Source: an uncultured bacterium (lineage in GTDB: Bacteria > Cyanobacteriota > Vampirovibrionia > Gastranaerophilales > Gastranaerophilaceae). Taken from it: DNA of 64,000 nucleotides. Under the pieces are notes generated by a model. That model saw only the letters and a program-made list of their open reading frames with translations. It was not told where the DNA came from and made no database searches. The stretch's first letter is position 1. Every line of letters begins with the position of its first letter. Where the stretch lies: assembly GCA_949292185.1 (NCBI GenBank), contig CASEYP010000029.1:1-64000 (forward strand). Reading direction: 5' to 3'. A program made the translations under genes and the position numbers. This document shows positions 26,930 through 35,995 of this stretch, piece after piece.

Positions 26930-28390
26930 ATGGGGATAATACAAAAAATAATTCTAAAAGGTGCTGGGAAAATCCTAAGCTCAGATTCTGCAAAACTTGT
27001 AACAAACACGATAAAAAAGGAATCTAAAGCCTTATTATCATTTGAAGCAAAAGATGTAAAAAGCGCATATAAACTAGGTGAAAACGGAGTTACTCAATAC
27101 AGGATAAAACCTGATATAACAATGCCAATTCGTCCTGACACTTTGCACTTTAAAAGACCGCTAATTCCACTTACAGGTAAAGCAATCAAATCTGAAGATC
27201 CAATAATACTTGGAGAACTTGGAAATATCTCACTTCGTTTGGCAAAACAATATAAAACCGCAGAAGCTGCTGCCAGCAAAGGAATTAGAGAAGTATTCTC
27301 AGGCTTTGATGTTGCAATAAGATCAAAAGGCGCAAATTCTGTATATTCAAAACTTAAAAGAATGATTCCAAAACTAAACAAAACAGTAAAAACAGATGAA
27401 GAAGCAAGACAAATAATTCAAGATGCAATAGGTGGAAGAATTCAACTAAAAAACCTTACGCAAAAAGATATTATTGAAACTCTAGATAATATTAAAATAG
27501 AAGGTAAAGCTCTAACTTCATCCGAAAAATCATTAATAAAAAGATACTTTAATAATGAAAAATTAACACAAACAGAATTAGAAACAGCAAAGAGTCTTGC
27601 AAAACCTGTCAAAATTGCACTTGCTGAAAAACAAACCGATCCTGTGGTTAAAAAGTTCATATTATCTAATTTGAAATACTCCTTAAACAAAGGTCAAACG
27701 ACATTTGAAAAATTAGAAAAAGCAGGAATAAGAAAAGATATAATTCAAGAATTAAAATCAAATCCAAATATCAAACCTATGGAGATGACAGAAATCAACA
27801 ACTACAAAGGTAAAAATGGAGTTGCGTATTTTTCAGATAAACAAATCCGAGAATTTGAAAAAATGCAACTTGCAACAGGTCAAAAAATAGACATAATAAC
27901 TTGTTCAGAAGATATAGACCTTGCAAAATACGGACTAAAAGATTTACCAAAATCAGCCAAAGATGCCATAAAAGAATCAGGTTACACAACAGGACAAATA
28001 AACGTTAAATTAAGTGACGGTAACTTTGCAGAAATTCAAATCAGAGGCTCAGGCCCGTTTGCTGAATATGAACACATCAAATATGATGCAATGTTAGATA
28101 AAAATACTCTTGGTGAAACTTTTGATGAATATAAAGCTGCTGTTAAAAGTATCCCAAAAGATAAAATGCCAAAATATAACCAATATATAAGCGACAATTA
28201 TGATTATTATAGAGATATCGAATTAGGAATAAACCGTAATAAGCCAAAACTTCCTGAAGAATTTGATAGCATACTGTCTGAAGAAAGTATGAAACATCTT
28301 CATGATCTAAACGAACTCGATCAGGCAGAAAAAATGAAAAACTTTATTCCGCATATAGAATACACTAGTCAAATAGACAATATTGGATAA
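26930..28390 (+). CDS. RelA/SpoT-like domain protein
   Basis: 486 residues from the ATG at 26930 (AGGGGA about 9 bases upstream; a longer frame would begin inside the previous terminator). I see the landmarks of a (p)ppGpp-synthetase fold: R131-S-K133 with SVYSKLKR (137-144), D165-A-I-G-G-R170, and E368-I-Q-I-R372 followed by FAEYEHIKYD with His382. The GY-x-x-x-H motif reads GYTTGQINV, so the usual His is Gln. About 200 residues separate D165 and E368, far more than in ordinary synthetases (about 70). No signal peptide or HD domain. It may be a small-alarmone-synthetase or toxSAS-like toxin, or a catalytically altered relative. Domain call is by eye. Confidence 0.6.
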   Translation: MGIIQKIILKGAGKILSSDSAKLVTNTIKKESKALLSFEAKDVKSAYKLGENGVTQYRIKPDITMPIRPDTLHFKRPLIPLTGKAIKSEDPIILGELGNISLRLAKQYKTAEAAASKGIREVFSGFDVAIRSKGANSVYSKLKRMIPKLNKTVKTDEEARQIIQDAIGGRIQLKNLTQKDIIETLDNIKIEGKALTSSEKSLIKRYFNNEKLTQTELETAKSLAKPVKIALAEKQTDPVVKKFILSNLKYSLNKGQTTFEKLEKAGIRKDIIQELKSNPNIKPMEMTEINNYKGKNGVAYFSDKQIREFEKMQLATGQKIDIITCSEDIDLAKYGLKDLPKSAKDAIKESGYTTGQINVKLSDGNFAEIQIRGSGPFAEYEHIKYDAMLDKNTLGETFDEYKAAVKSIPKDKMPKYNQYISDNYDYYRDIELGINRNKPKLPEEFDSILSEESMKHLHDLNELDQAEKMKNFIPHIEYTSQIDNIG

Positions 28391-28413
28391 ATATAGACAT
28401 AATAGAGGTAAAT

Positions 28414-28824
28414 ATGATAAAATTTGGACAGACAAAATTTGAAAAGACTATTACAAATACAATAAGCAGAAAATATATGAATAATAAAGAAAACATAGAA
28501 TCACTATTAAACAGATTAAAACTCCAAGCTGAAAATTATATTTCAGATAGAGACTACTACCGTCCAATAAATGAAGGCATCAACACAACAGATAAAAAAC
28601 TTCCATATAAAGGACTTGCTCTCACAATAACTCAAGATGAAACAAACAAAGCTTCTCATCTTTTGGAAGTTTCACTTCTTCACCCTTCAATGGCAACAGA
28701 AATAAAAAGACCTCTTGCTATTGGTAACAAAAAAGACATTTTGGAATTTCTAAATAACACTAAATCATTAGATGAAATAAAACAAAACATCAAGGAAATG
28801 TCCCAAAAACTTTCTACAATATAA
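28414..28824 (+). CDS. Unknown small protein next to the RelA/SpoT-like gene
   Basis: 136 residues, unrecognised. The N-terminal half is basic and helical; the middle has LPYKGLALTITQDE and SHLLEVSLLHPSMATE strands; the C-terminus is a helix. AGAGG lies about 8 bases before the ATG. It starts 23 bases after the RelA/SpoT-like gene, so it is probably co-transcribed and could be its partner or neutraliser; this is inference from position only. Confidence 0.55.
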   Translation: MIKFGQTKFEKTITNTISRKYMNNKENIESLLNRLKLQAENYISDRDYYRPINEGINTTDKKLPYKGLALTITQDETNKASHLLEVSLLHPSMATEIKRPLAIGNKKDILEFLNNTKSLDEIKQNIKEMSQKLSTI

Positions 28825-28859
28825 ACAAAACATAATTAAGAAATAATTAAAAAATCGAA

Positions 28860-28900
28860 AAAATCTCCTATTTTATATTATCATTAAGATAGGAGATTTT
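28860..28900 (+). promoter_or_regulatory. Hairpin that masks the dnaJ ribosome site
   Basis: A 16-bp stem (28860-28875 with 28885-28900, one G-T pair, 9-base loop) contains AGGAG at 28891-28895, the only good ribosome site for the dnaJ ATG at 28907. Melting at high temperature would expose it, as in RNA thermometers. It could also serve as a terminator for the preceding operon, since TTTT follows. Confidence 0.55.
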
Positions 28901-28906
28901 ATAAAT

Positions 28907-29983
28907 ATGAAGTACAAAGATTACTATGAAACATTAGGTGTAAAACGTGATGCAACAGAAGCTGAAATAAAATCAGCTTTCAGAAAATTAGCACGTAAAT
29001 ACCACCCTGATGTAAATAAAACAAAAGAAGCAGAAGAAAAATTCAAAGAAATAAATGAAGCCTATGAAGTTCTTGGCGATAAACAAAAACGTCAAAGATA
29101 TGATAGCTTAGGTTCAGGTTGGCAAGGCGGCGCAGATTACACCCCACCTCCAGGATTTGAAAACTTCAACTTTAACGGCGGTCAAGGCGGCACATATCAA
29201 TTTAACTTCAACGGTCAAGATATGGGCGGATTTTCTGACTTTTTCAGCTCATTATTTGGCGATATGATGGGTGGTGCCGGAACTTCATCAAGAAGTTCAA
29301 GAGGAGGATTTTCAGGATTTGATTTTGGAAACTTCCAAGACATGGGTCAACAAGCTTACACAAGACAAACCTACACAAATCCTAGAGCATCAAGAGCCTC
29401 TTCAACATCAAGAAAATCGGAAGACTTAGACATAACAAAAACACTTAACGTAACCGCAAAAGACTTATTTTCAGATTCACCAATCACAGTCAAATTTAAC
29501 GATATGAGAAAATGCACGCAATGTCCACCATCAGGAGGTTATTGCAGTGCCTGCGGCGGTACAGGAATAATTAACGAGACTAAATCAATAAAAGTTAAAC
29601 TTCCAAAAGAAATAAAAGAAGGACAAAAAATAAGACTAAAAGGTGAAGGTAAAACTGATGCCTACGGTCAAAAAGGTGATTTATATCTCATAATTACCCC
29701 AAAAGATTCCGAATATGAAATCAAAGGTTCAGATTTAACAAAAGAAGTCGAAATCACACCACCTGAAGCTGTTTTAGGGTGTAAAAAAGATATCCAAACA
29801 CTTCACGGTACAATTGGAATAAAAATTCCACCAATGACATCAAGCGGAAAAACTCTAAGACTTAAAAATCTTGGATTACCTAAAAAAGCAGGCGGATATG
29901 GAAACTTGAACGCTAAAATTAAAATAGTCCTTCCTACGAAATTAACCCAAAAACAAATCGACTTATACAAACAATTATTATAA
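28907..29983 (+). CDS. dnaJ: DnaJ-type co-chaperone with reduced zinc finger
   Basis: 358 residues. J domain at 1-68 with HPD in RKYHPDVNK, then a Gly/Phe/Asn-rich region (about 75-150) with GGQGG and RSSRGG, and the two C-terminal beta domains ([20 protein letters not shown]). The zinc region is cut to one half: C-x2-C-x6-C-x2-C-GGTG, whereas classic DnaJ has four CxxCxGxG repeats. It stimulates DnaK ATPase. It could be called DnaJ or CbpA-like; length and partial zinc finger place it between them. The ribosome site lies in a hairpin. Confidence 0.88.
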   Translation: MKYKDYYETLGVKRDATEAEIKSAFRKLARKYHPDVNKTKEAEEKFKEINEAYEVLGDKQKRQRYDSLGSGWQGGADYTPPPGFENFNFNGGQGGTYQFNFNGQDMGGFSDFFSSLFGDMMGGAGTSSRSSRGGFSGFDFGNFQDMGQQAYTRQTYTNPRASRASSTSRKSEDLDITKTLNVTAKDLFSDSPITVKFNDMRKCTQCPPSGGYCSACGGTGIINETKSIKVKLPKEIKEGQKIRLKGEGKTDAYGQKGDLYLIITPKDSEYEIKGSDLTKEVEITPPEAVLGCKKDIQTLHGTIGIKIPPMTSSGKTLRLKNLGLPKKAGGYGNLNAKIKIVLPTKLTQKQIDLYKQLL

Positions 29984-30010
29984 AGAATTAATAATCAACA
30001 AACTCCGAAT

Positions 30011-30049
30011 ACCCGATAGATTGAATCTTCAATTTATCGGGTTATTTTT
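30011..30049 (+). terminator. Rho-independent terminator after dnaJ
   Basis: A 15-bp stem ACCCGATAGATTGAA / TTCAATTTATCGGGT (one G-T pair) with a 2-base loop is followed by ATTTTTTA, 28 bases after the dnaJ stop. Confidence 0.85.
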
Positions 30050-30140
30050 TATATTCTTGACTTTGTAACGAATTTAAGATATTCTGTTTCCTAGCCCAGA
30101 ACAGTGCTAGCTGCAATTTTCAAAAAAAAGGATAAAGATT

Positions 30141-30812
30141 ATGAGATTTACAAAGAGAGCTTTTACACTTTCGGAAGTACTTATTACTTTGGGGATAATT
30201 GGCGTAATTGCAGCAATTACAATCCCAATGCTTATGACAAAATATTATGAAAAAAGAACAGTAAATCAATTAAGAGAGACCCAATCAATACTAGCTCAAG
30301 CTGTAAGAATGAGTGAAGAAGAATATGGTGATGCAGACACTTGGACAACTGAATATTGGTCTAAAAAAGGCGCTGAAGATATTGCAACAAAATTAAAAGC
30401 CTCATTAAAAATAGCAACAGATTGTGGGGTATCTGATACTAAAAATAGCTGTATAAAAAAGACATACCTACGAAGAAATAGTCAAAAACACGATGTAAAT
30501 TATGCAACAGACACAAGATACTATAAAATTGTATTGCTAAATGGAACAGCCGTATGGTGGAAAGCAACAGACCAAAGCGAAAGACGAAAAGGTTCCTATA
30601 TAGAATTTTTTGTTGATACAAATGGCGTAAATCCTCCAAATACCTGGGGGAAAGATTTGTTTGTATTTTCTTATGAAAACGAAGGCTTAAGACCATTTGG
30701 AGCACCAAACTCCGTTTATCCATACAAAAACCACTGTCTACCTACAAACTCTACAGGCTATGGATGTGCCTATTGGGTTTTAACAACTCAAAATATGAGT
30801 TACCTACATTAA
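30141..30812 (+). CDS. Type IV prepilin-like protein
   Basis: 223 residues. The type III (prepilin) signal is R-F-T-K-R-A | F-T-L-S-E-V with cleavage before Phe8 and Glu at mature position 5, then the hydrophobic helix VLITLGIIGVIAAITIP. The residue before the cleavage is Ala instead of the usual Gly. The mature domain has two likely disulphide regions (DCGVSDTKNSC and HCLPTNSTGYGC) and a Trp-rich centre. It would be processed by a prepilin peptidase and join a pilus or type II-like pseudopilus. AAAGGA lies about 8 bases upstream. No other pilus genes are nearby. Confidence 0.85.
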   Translation: MRFTKRAFTLSEVLITLGIIGVIAAITIPMLMTKYYEKRTVNQLRETQSILAQAVRMSEEEYGDADTWTTEYWSKKGAEDIATKLKASLKIATDCGVSDTKNSCIKKTYLRRNSQKHDVNYATDTRYYKIVLLNGTAVWWKATDQSERRKGSYIEFFVDTNGVNPPNTWGKDLFVFSYENEGLRPFGAPNSVYPYKNHCLPTNSTGYGCAYWVLTTQNMSYLH

Positions 30813-30852
30813 TTAAGTCTTACATTTTACTGTAATTTATCTAAATATATCA

Positions 30853-30881
30853 TTGACAACGCTACTGTAGCGTGAAAGAAT
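30853..30881 (+). promoter_or_regulatory. gcvT promoter with palindromic operator in the spacer
   Basis: A perfect -35 TTGACA (30853-30858) and a weak -10 AAGAAT (30876-30881) are 17 bases apart. Between them sits the palindrome ACGCTAC-T-GTAGCGT (30859-30873), 7-bp arms around one base. Its position in the spacer suggests a repressor or MerR-like regulator of the glycine cleavage operon. Confidence 0.6.
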
Positions 30882-30904
30882 AGAATATATTTGCGGGGGA
30901 TATT

Positions 30905-32008
30905 ATGGTAAAAGAAACGTATTTACACGACAAACACGTTGCACTTGGTGCAAAGATGGTAGATTTTGCAGGTTGGCACATGCCTGTACAATATTCTTCT
31001 ATAATCGAAGAACATAAAACAGTAAGAGAAGCTGTAGGTTTATTTGATGTATCGCACATGGGAGAAGTTTTTGTATCGGGGAAAGATGCAACTCAATTTT
31101 TAAATAAAGTTGTTCCGCAAAATATAGAAAAATTAGATTATGAAAAAGCTGTATACTGTCAATTACCAAACAAAAATGGCGGACTAATAGACGATTTAAT
31201 AATCTATAAATTAGGAATTAACCATTACCTTGTAATCTGTAACGCATCAAGACTTGATGAAGATTTAAACTGGCTTGTTAGAAACAAAAGAGGAATGGAT
31301 GTAAAAATAGATAACTTATCACATAACTATTCACTTTTAGCAATACAAGGTCCAAAGGCGATAGATGTAGTCAAAAAAATGGGTTATAATTTGGAACATC
31401 AAGTTTCATTTACAATTAAGCCCGCAATAATTGAAGGAATAAAACTTTTAATATCAAGAACAGGCTACACCGGAGAAGACGGATTTGAATTACTTGTAGA
31501 AAATGAATATTCAGAATTCCTATGGGATAAGATTTTAGAAGAAGGACAAGAATTCGGAATCAAACCAATCGGACTAGGGGCAAGAGATACTCTAAGACTT
31601 GAAGCCGCACTTCACCTATACGGAAATGATTTAGATGAAAATACAACACCTGTTGAAGCAGGATTATCTTGGTCAATTCCAAAAGATAAAGAAGCATACT
31701 ACAACGGTAAAGAAGTAATAATGGATCAAATCAAGAACGGAACAAAGAAAAGATTAGTCGGACTTGAAATGCTTGATCGTAATATTGCTCGTCACGGATA
31801 CGACGTATATTATAATGGCGAAAAAGTTGGAACTATTACAAGCGGATGCGTTTCACCTTCAACAGGAAAGCATATTGCACTTGCTTATGTTAAAAATTTG
31901 AAAGAGATTTGCATAGGCACAACACTTCAGGTTATGATTAGAGAAAAGCTTCACGATGCTAAAGTTGTGAAACGTCCGTTTATTGAAAAGAGAAACAAAG
32001 TAAAATAA
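30905..32008 (+). CDS. gcvT: Glycine cleavage system T protein (aminomethyltransferase)
   Basis: 367 residues, normal. FAGWHMPVQYSSIIEEHKTVREAVGLFDVSHMGEV-type opening, NKNGGLIDDLIIYK, and ARDTLRLEAALHLYGND are diagnostic. It moves the aminomethyl carbon from the H protein to tetrahydrofolate, giving 5,10-methylene-THF and ammonia. GCGGGGGA is the ribosome site 4-5 bases before the ATG. First gene of gcvT-gcvH-gcvPA under the palindrome-bearing promoter. Confidence 0.96.
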   Translation: MVKETYLHDKHVALGAKMVDFAGWHMPVQYSSIIEEHKTVREAVGLFDVSHMGEVFVSGKDATQFLNKVVPQNIEKLDYEKAVYCQLPNKNGGLIDDLIIYKLGINHYLVICNASRLDEDLNWLVRNKRGMDVKIDNLSHNYSLLAIQGPKAIDVVKKMGYNLEHQVSFTIKPAIIEGIKLLISRTGYTGEDGFELLVENEYSEFLWDKILEEGQEFGIKPIGLGARDTLRLEAALHLYGNDLDENTTPVEAGLSWSIPKDKEAYYNGKEVIMDQIKNGTKKRLVGLEMLDRNIARHGYDVYYNGEKVGTITSGCVSPSTGKHIALAYVKNLKEICIGTTLQVMIREKLHDAKVVKRPFIEKRNKVK

Positions 32009-32036
32009 AAAATATAAGTATGAAAAGGAGAATACA

Positions 32037-32417
32037 ATGAGTTTTATAGAAGAAATGCTATGTTCAAAATCGCATGAATATGTTGTAAAAGATGGCGACA
32101 CATATACAATCGGACTTACTGATTATGCAATAGAACAACTTGGAGATATTGTATTTTTAGAACTTCCAACTGTTGGTGATGAATTTTCTAAAGGTGACAC
32201 TTTTGCAAATATTGAATCTGTAAAAGCTGCATCAGAAATTTATATGCCAATATCAGGAAAAGTTACAGAAATCAATGAACAGCTTATTGATGCTCCTGAA
32301 ATGTTAAATGAAGACTGCTACGAAAACGGTTGGTTAATAAAAGTTGAACATACAGGTGATGATGAAGAATTAGCAGACCTTTTATCATACGCAGATTATA
32401 AAGAAGAATTGGAATAA
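32037..32417 (+). CDS. gcvH: Glycine cleavage system H protein
   Basis: 126 residues, normal. The lipoyl attachment Lys is in FANIESVKAASEIYMPISGKV (about residues 59-79), with EFLELP-type IVFLELPTVGDEFSKGD before it. It shuttles the aminomethyl group between P, T and L proteins on its lipoyl arm. AAAAGGAG lies 7 bases before the ATG and gcvPA starts one base after its stop. Confidence 0.96.
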   Translation: MSFIEEMLCSKSHEYVVKDGDTYTIGLTDYAIEQLGDIVFLELPTVGDEFSKGDTFANIESVKAASEIYMPISGKVTEINEQLIDAPEMLNEDCYENGWLIKVEHTGDDEELADLLSYADYKEELE

Positions 32418-32418
32418 T

Positions 32419-33669
32419 ATGAAGAATTTTTTAGTACACGACGAAAAAACAATTAAAGATATATGCAGAGAAATTGGAATAGATAATGTTGAAGAATTAT
32501 TTAAACAAATTCCTCAATCTGTAAGATCTAACGGTTTGAATTTACCGGAAGGTCTAAGTGAAATGGAAACCCAAAAGGTCATCAAAAAACTTTCTAAAGA
32601 AAACAAAACAGATTATATAAGTTTTCTTGGCGGAGGAATTTATAACAAGTTTATTCCTGCATGTATTGCACAAGTTGCAAACAGATTTGAATTTAATACA
32701 GCATATACACCTTATCAACCGGAGATTTCGCAAGGAACCTTACAGGTTATGTATGAATTTCAAACAATGATTTGTAATTTAACAGGTATGGATATTGCAA
32801 ACGCTACAGTTTATGATGGAGGAACAGCTTGTGCTGAAGCGATTTTAATGGCTTGTAGAATATCTAAAAAATACAAAGTTTGTGTACTAAATTCTCTAAA
32901 CCCTGAATATAAAAAAGTAATAACAACATATACAAATTCTCAAGATATTGAAGTTGATTGGGTTGAAGAAATTCCTGAAAACACAACAGATTATGCTTGT
33001 GTATTAATACAAACTCCAAATTACTATGGAGAAATAATCACGCCAAAATCAGTTGATTGCTTATCAATAATTTGTTGTGATCCTTCAACATTATCAATAT
33101 TACAACCACCAAGTGAATATGGTGCAGATATTGTTGTTGGTGATATTCAAACACTAGGTATTCCGATGAATTTTGGAGGACCATCAGCAGGGTTTATGGC
33201 TTGTAAAGAAAAATTTATGCGTCAACTACCTGGAAGACTTGCAGGCAGAACAGTAGATAAAGACGGAAAACAAGCATTTTGTTTAACAATCCAAACCCGT
33301 GAACAACATATTAAAAGAGAAAAAGCAACAAGCAATATATGTTCAAATCAAGCACTTGTTGCACTATGTTCAACCTTATACTTATCAGTTTTAGGTGAAA
33401 AAGGTTTTAAACAAGCAGGATATTTATCAGCTAAACAGGCTCATCTTCTAGCAGATAAATTGAAAGAATCAGGTATCAAAGTTCTAAATAAAAATTTCTT
33501 TAATGAATTTACAATAGAAACTGATAATAGCGAAGAATTTTTATCAAAATTAAAAGCAAATAATATTCTTGGCGGAATAAAATTAGACGATAAAAGAATT
33601 CTTGTAGCAGCAACAGAAATGAATTCAACTGAAGAAATTGAACAATATATTGATACCATAAAAAAATAA
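32419..33669 (+). CDS. gcvPA: Glycine dehydrogenase (decarboxylating) subunit 1
   Basis: 416 residues. SFLGGGIYNKFIPACI, the TAYTPYQPEISQGTLQ segment, NATVYDGGTACAEA and GPSAGFMACKEKFMRQLPGRLAGRTVD are hallmarks of the GcvPA half of the split P protein. This subunit lacks the PLP lysine, which is on GcvPB. No gcvPB follows; the next gene is a small secreted protein. An active P protein therefore needs a GcvPB encoded elsewhere. Confidence 0.94.
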   Translation: MKNFLVHDEKTIKDICREIGIDNVEELFKQIPQSVRSNGLNLPEGLSEMETQKVIKKLSKENKTDYISFLGGGIYNKFIPACIAQVANRFEFNTAYTPYQPEISQGTLQVMYEFQTMICNLTGMDIANATVYDGGTACAEAILMACRISKKYKVCVLNSLNPEYKKVITTYTNSQDIEVDWVEEIPENTTDYACVLIQTPNYYGEIITPKSVDCLSIICCDPSTLSILQPPSEYGADIVVGDIQTLGIPMNFGGPSAGFMACKEKFMRQLPGRLAGRTVDKDGKQAFCLTIQTREQHIKREKATSNICSNQALVALCSTLYLSVLGEKGFKQAGYLSAKQAHLLADKLKESGIKVLNKNFFNEFTIETDNSEEFLSKLKANNILGGIKLDDKRILVAATEMNSTEEIEQYIDTIKK

Positions 33670-33681
33670 GAGGAAATCTGC

Positions 33682-34014
33682 ATGCGATATAAGACTTTAT
33701 CACTGATAGCAATAGTCAGCTTAATACTATTGCAAATTATAGGTTCAAACGTATATGCACAAGAAAAAGAAACATTCTATTGTAAAATGGATCATTTGGG
33801 ATATTTTCTCAGCTTGGATGTAACTGAAAATGCATATTGTAAAGATAAACTTAATCCAAAGAATTACTCAACCCCTACACCTTTAAGCAAGAGGGAACAA
33901 AATTACAAAAGCTGCCAAATAACATACCAAAAACTAACAACAATGATTAAAAACGGACAGTGCGTATCTTCAACTGATAATGAAAAATATATGAAAGCAA
34001 TTACTGGACTGTAA
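33682..34014 (+). CDS. Small secreted Cys-containing protein
   Basis: 110 residues, unrecognised. A signal peptide ends at NVYAQ (about residue 27). The mature part has four Cys (FYCKMD, AYCKD, KSCQI, GQCVS), enough for two disulphides. AGAGGA lies 8 bases before the ATG and it begins 12 bases after gcvPA, so it may share that operon. The ftsH promoter starts right after its stop. Confidence 0.65.
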   Translation: MRYKTLSLIAIVSLILLQIIGSNVYAQEKETFYCKMDHLGYFLSLDVTENAYCKDKLNPKNYSTPTPLSKREQNYKSCQITYQKLTTMIKNGQCVSSTDNEKYMKAITGL

Positions 34015-34018
34015 ACTA

Positions 34019-34046
34019 TTCACATTTAGGTTTTTTAGGGTATAAT
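34019..34046 (+). promoter_or_regulatory. Sigma70-type promoter for ftsH
   Basis: TTCACA at 34019-34024 and a perfect TATAAT at 34041-34046 are 16 bases apart, 41 bases before the ftsH ATG. Confidence 0.7.
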
Positions 34047-34087
34047 TTAGATACGAGAGTTTACATTTTTGAAAGGTTATTTTTATT

Positions 34088-35995
34088 ATGAACAAAAGTC
34101 AATCAATGGGTATGTATGTAATATTAGCTATTGTTGTACTTGTCTTTATATCAACAATATTTATGACAGGTCCATCAACAAGCACTACAGAAATTTCTTA
34201 CACTAATTTTCTCCAAAAATTAGCAAATAAAGAATTTTCAAAAATTGAAAAGTATGACGAAATGATTATTGCAATACCAAAGGATCAACCGGCATTGCAG
34301 CAAAAAGAGACACAAGAAACTAAAAATACAGTATCCCCATTTTTGACACCTGAAAATAAAAATATGCAGGCACCATTGCAACAATATAAAGTTCAAATTT
34401 CAGCAAATGATCCTGAATTAATGGACAAATTGAATGCATCAGGTGCTGATGTTACAGTAAAAAAAGCTCCTGAAACCAATCAACTTGCAGGCAACATTGG
34501 AACCTTTATAATTGTATTATTTGCAGTTATCTCGCTTGGTTTAATGATAAAAGCAATTCAAGCAGGTGGCTCTCAAGCAATGTCTTTTGGAAAAAGTAAA
34601 GCAAAAATGCTATTAGATTCAAAAGTTAAAACAACATTCAATGATGTTGCAGGTATTGATGAAGAGAAAAAAGAACTTGAAGAAATCGTAGACTTTTTGA
34701 AAAACGGCGAAAAATATATGAAGTTAGGTGCTAAAATTCCAAAAGGCGTTTTATTAGTAGGCCCTCCTGGAACAGGTAAAACTTTGATGGCAAAAGCTGT
34801 AGCAGGTGAAGCAAGTGTACCGTTTTTCTCAATATCAGGTTCTGATTTTGTTGAAATGTTTGTTGGTGTTGGTGCAAGCCGTGTAAGAGACTTATTTGAA
34901 CAAGCAAAAAAACATCAACCTTGTATAATATTTATCGATGAAATTGATGCTGTTGGACGTCAACGTGGAGCAGGTCTAGGCGGAGGCCACGATGAAAGAG
35001 AACAAACTCTTAACCAATTATTAGTTGAAATGGACGGTTTTGATGTTAATACAAATATTATTGTAATAGCTGCAACCAATAGACCCGACATTTTGGATAA
35101 CGCACTATTAAGACCTGGTAGATTTGATAGACAAATATATATCAATGCTCCTGATGTTAAAGGTAGAGAACAAATATTAGAAGTTCACGCTAAAAATAAA
35201 AAATTAGATAAAGACGTAGATTTAAAAATATTAGCCAAAAGAACACCTGGATTTACTGGTGCAGATTTGCAAAACCTACTAAATGAATCAGCACTACTCG
35301 CTGCAAGAAACGGTGAAGACAAAATCACAATGGCTGATATAGATTGTTCTATAGATAGAGTTATTGCAGGTGTTGAAAAAAGAAGTAAAGTTCTTACTGA
35401 TGCAGATAAAGAACTTACATCATACCACGAAGTTGGTCACGCTTTAATTGACAAATTATTGCCTGACGCTAACGAACTTCACAAAGTATCAATTATTCCA
35501 AGAGGAATGGCATTAGGTGTAACTTGGACAAGACCTAAAGATGAATCTGTACACGTAAGTAAAGCAAAATTGTTAGCAAAAATTGCAGTATCTTTAGGTG
35601 GTAGAGCAGCAGAAGAAATAGTTTACGGTAAAGACAATGTAAGTACAGGTGCATCTCAAGATTTAATCAATGTTACAGATATTGCAAGAAAAATGGTTAC
35701 AGCTTGGGGTATGTCTGAAAAACTTGGACCAATGGCTTACGGTAAAAACCAAGAAAACGTATTTATGGGCAGAGATTTCGGACACCAAAGAGATTACTCT
35801 GATCAAGTAGCGTTTGAAATTGATGAAGAAATTAAAAATATCGTAGAAGAAAGATATGAACTTGCAAAACGCTTACTTACAGAAAACAGAGATATGCTTG
35901 AAGAAATTGCAAAAGAACTGTTAGAAAAAGAAACTATTGATGATAAAGAATTTGAAGAAATTATGGATAGAGTAAAAAGTGGAAGACAAGCTTAA
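34088..35995 (+). CDS. ftsH: ATP-dependent zinc metalloprotease FtsH
   Basis: 635 residues, typical. Two membrane helices (about 8-27 and 143-163) flank a periplasmic domain with a Pro/Gln-rich insert. Then come the AAA+ module with Walker A GPPGTGKT (225-232), DEIDAVG, and the SRH region [21 protein letters not shown]. The protease site is H447-E-V-G-H451. It degrades misassembled membrane proteins and selected soluble ones. GAAAGG lies 8 bases upstream. The last 17 bases overlap the start of the acsD-like gene. Confidence 0.96.
   Translation: MNKSQSMGMYVILAIVVLVFISTIFMTGPSTSTTEISYTNFLQKLANKEFSKIEKYDEMIIAIPKDQPALQQKETQETKNTVSPFLTPENKNMQAPLQQYKVQISANDPELMDKLNASGADVTVKKAPETNQLAGNIGTFIIVLFAVISLGLMIKAIQAGGSQAMSFGKSKAKMLLDSKVKTTFNDVAGIDEEKKELEEIVDFLKNGEKYMKLGAKIPKGVLLVGPPGTGKTLMAKAVAGEASVPFFSISGSDFVEMFVGVGASRVRDLFEQAKKHQPCIIFIDEIDAVGRQRGAGLGGGHDEREQTLNQLLVEMDGFDVNTNIIVIAATNRPDILDNALLRPGRFDRQIYINAPDVKGREQILEVHAKNKKLDKDVDLKILAKRTPGFTGADLQNLLNESALLAARNGEDKITMADIDCSIDRVIAGVEKRSKVLTDADKELTSYHEVGHALIDKLLPDANELHKVSIIPRGMALGVTWTRPKDESVHVSKAKLLAKIAVSLGGRAAEEIVYGKDNVSTGASQDLINVTDIARKMVTAWGMSEKLGPMAYGKNQENVFMGRDFGHQRDYSDQVAFEIDEEIKNIVEERYELAKRLLTENRDMLEEIAKELLEKETIDDKEFEEIMDRVKSGRQA

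Noticed and set aside
30813-30904. Glycine riboswitch before gcvT
   Set aside because: The 92-base gap is too short and has no paired aptamer pattern; a promoter and palindrome fill it.
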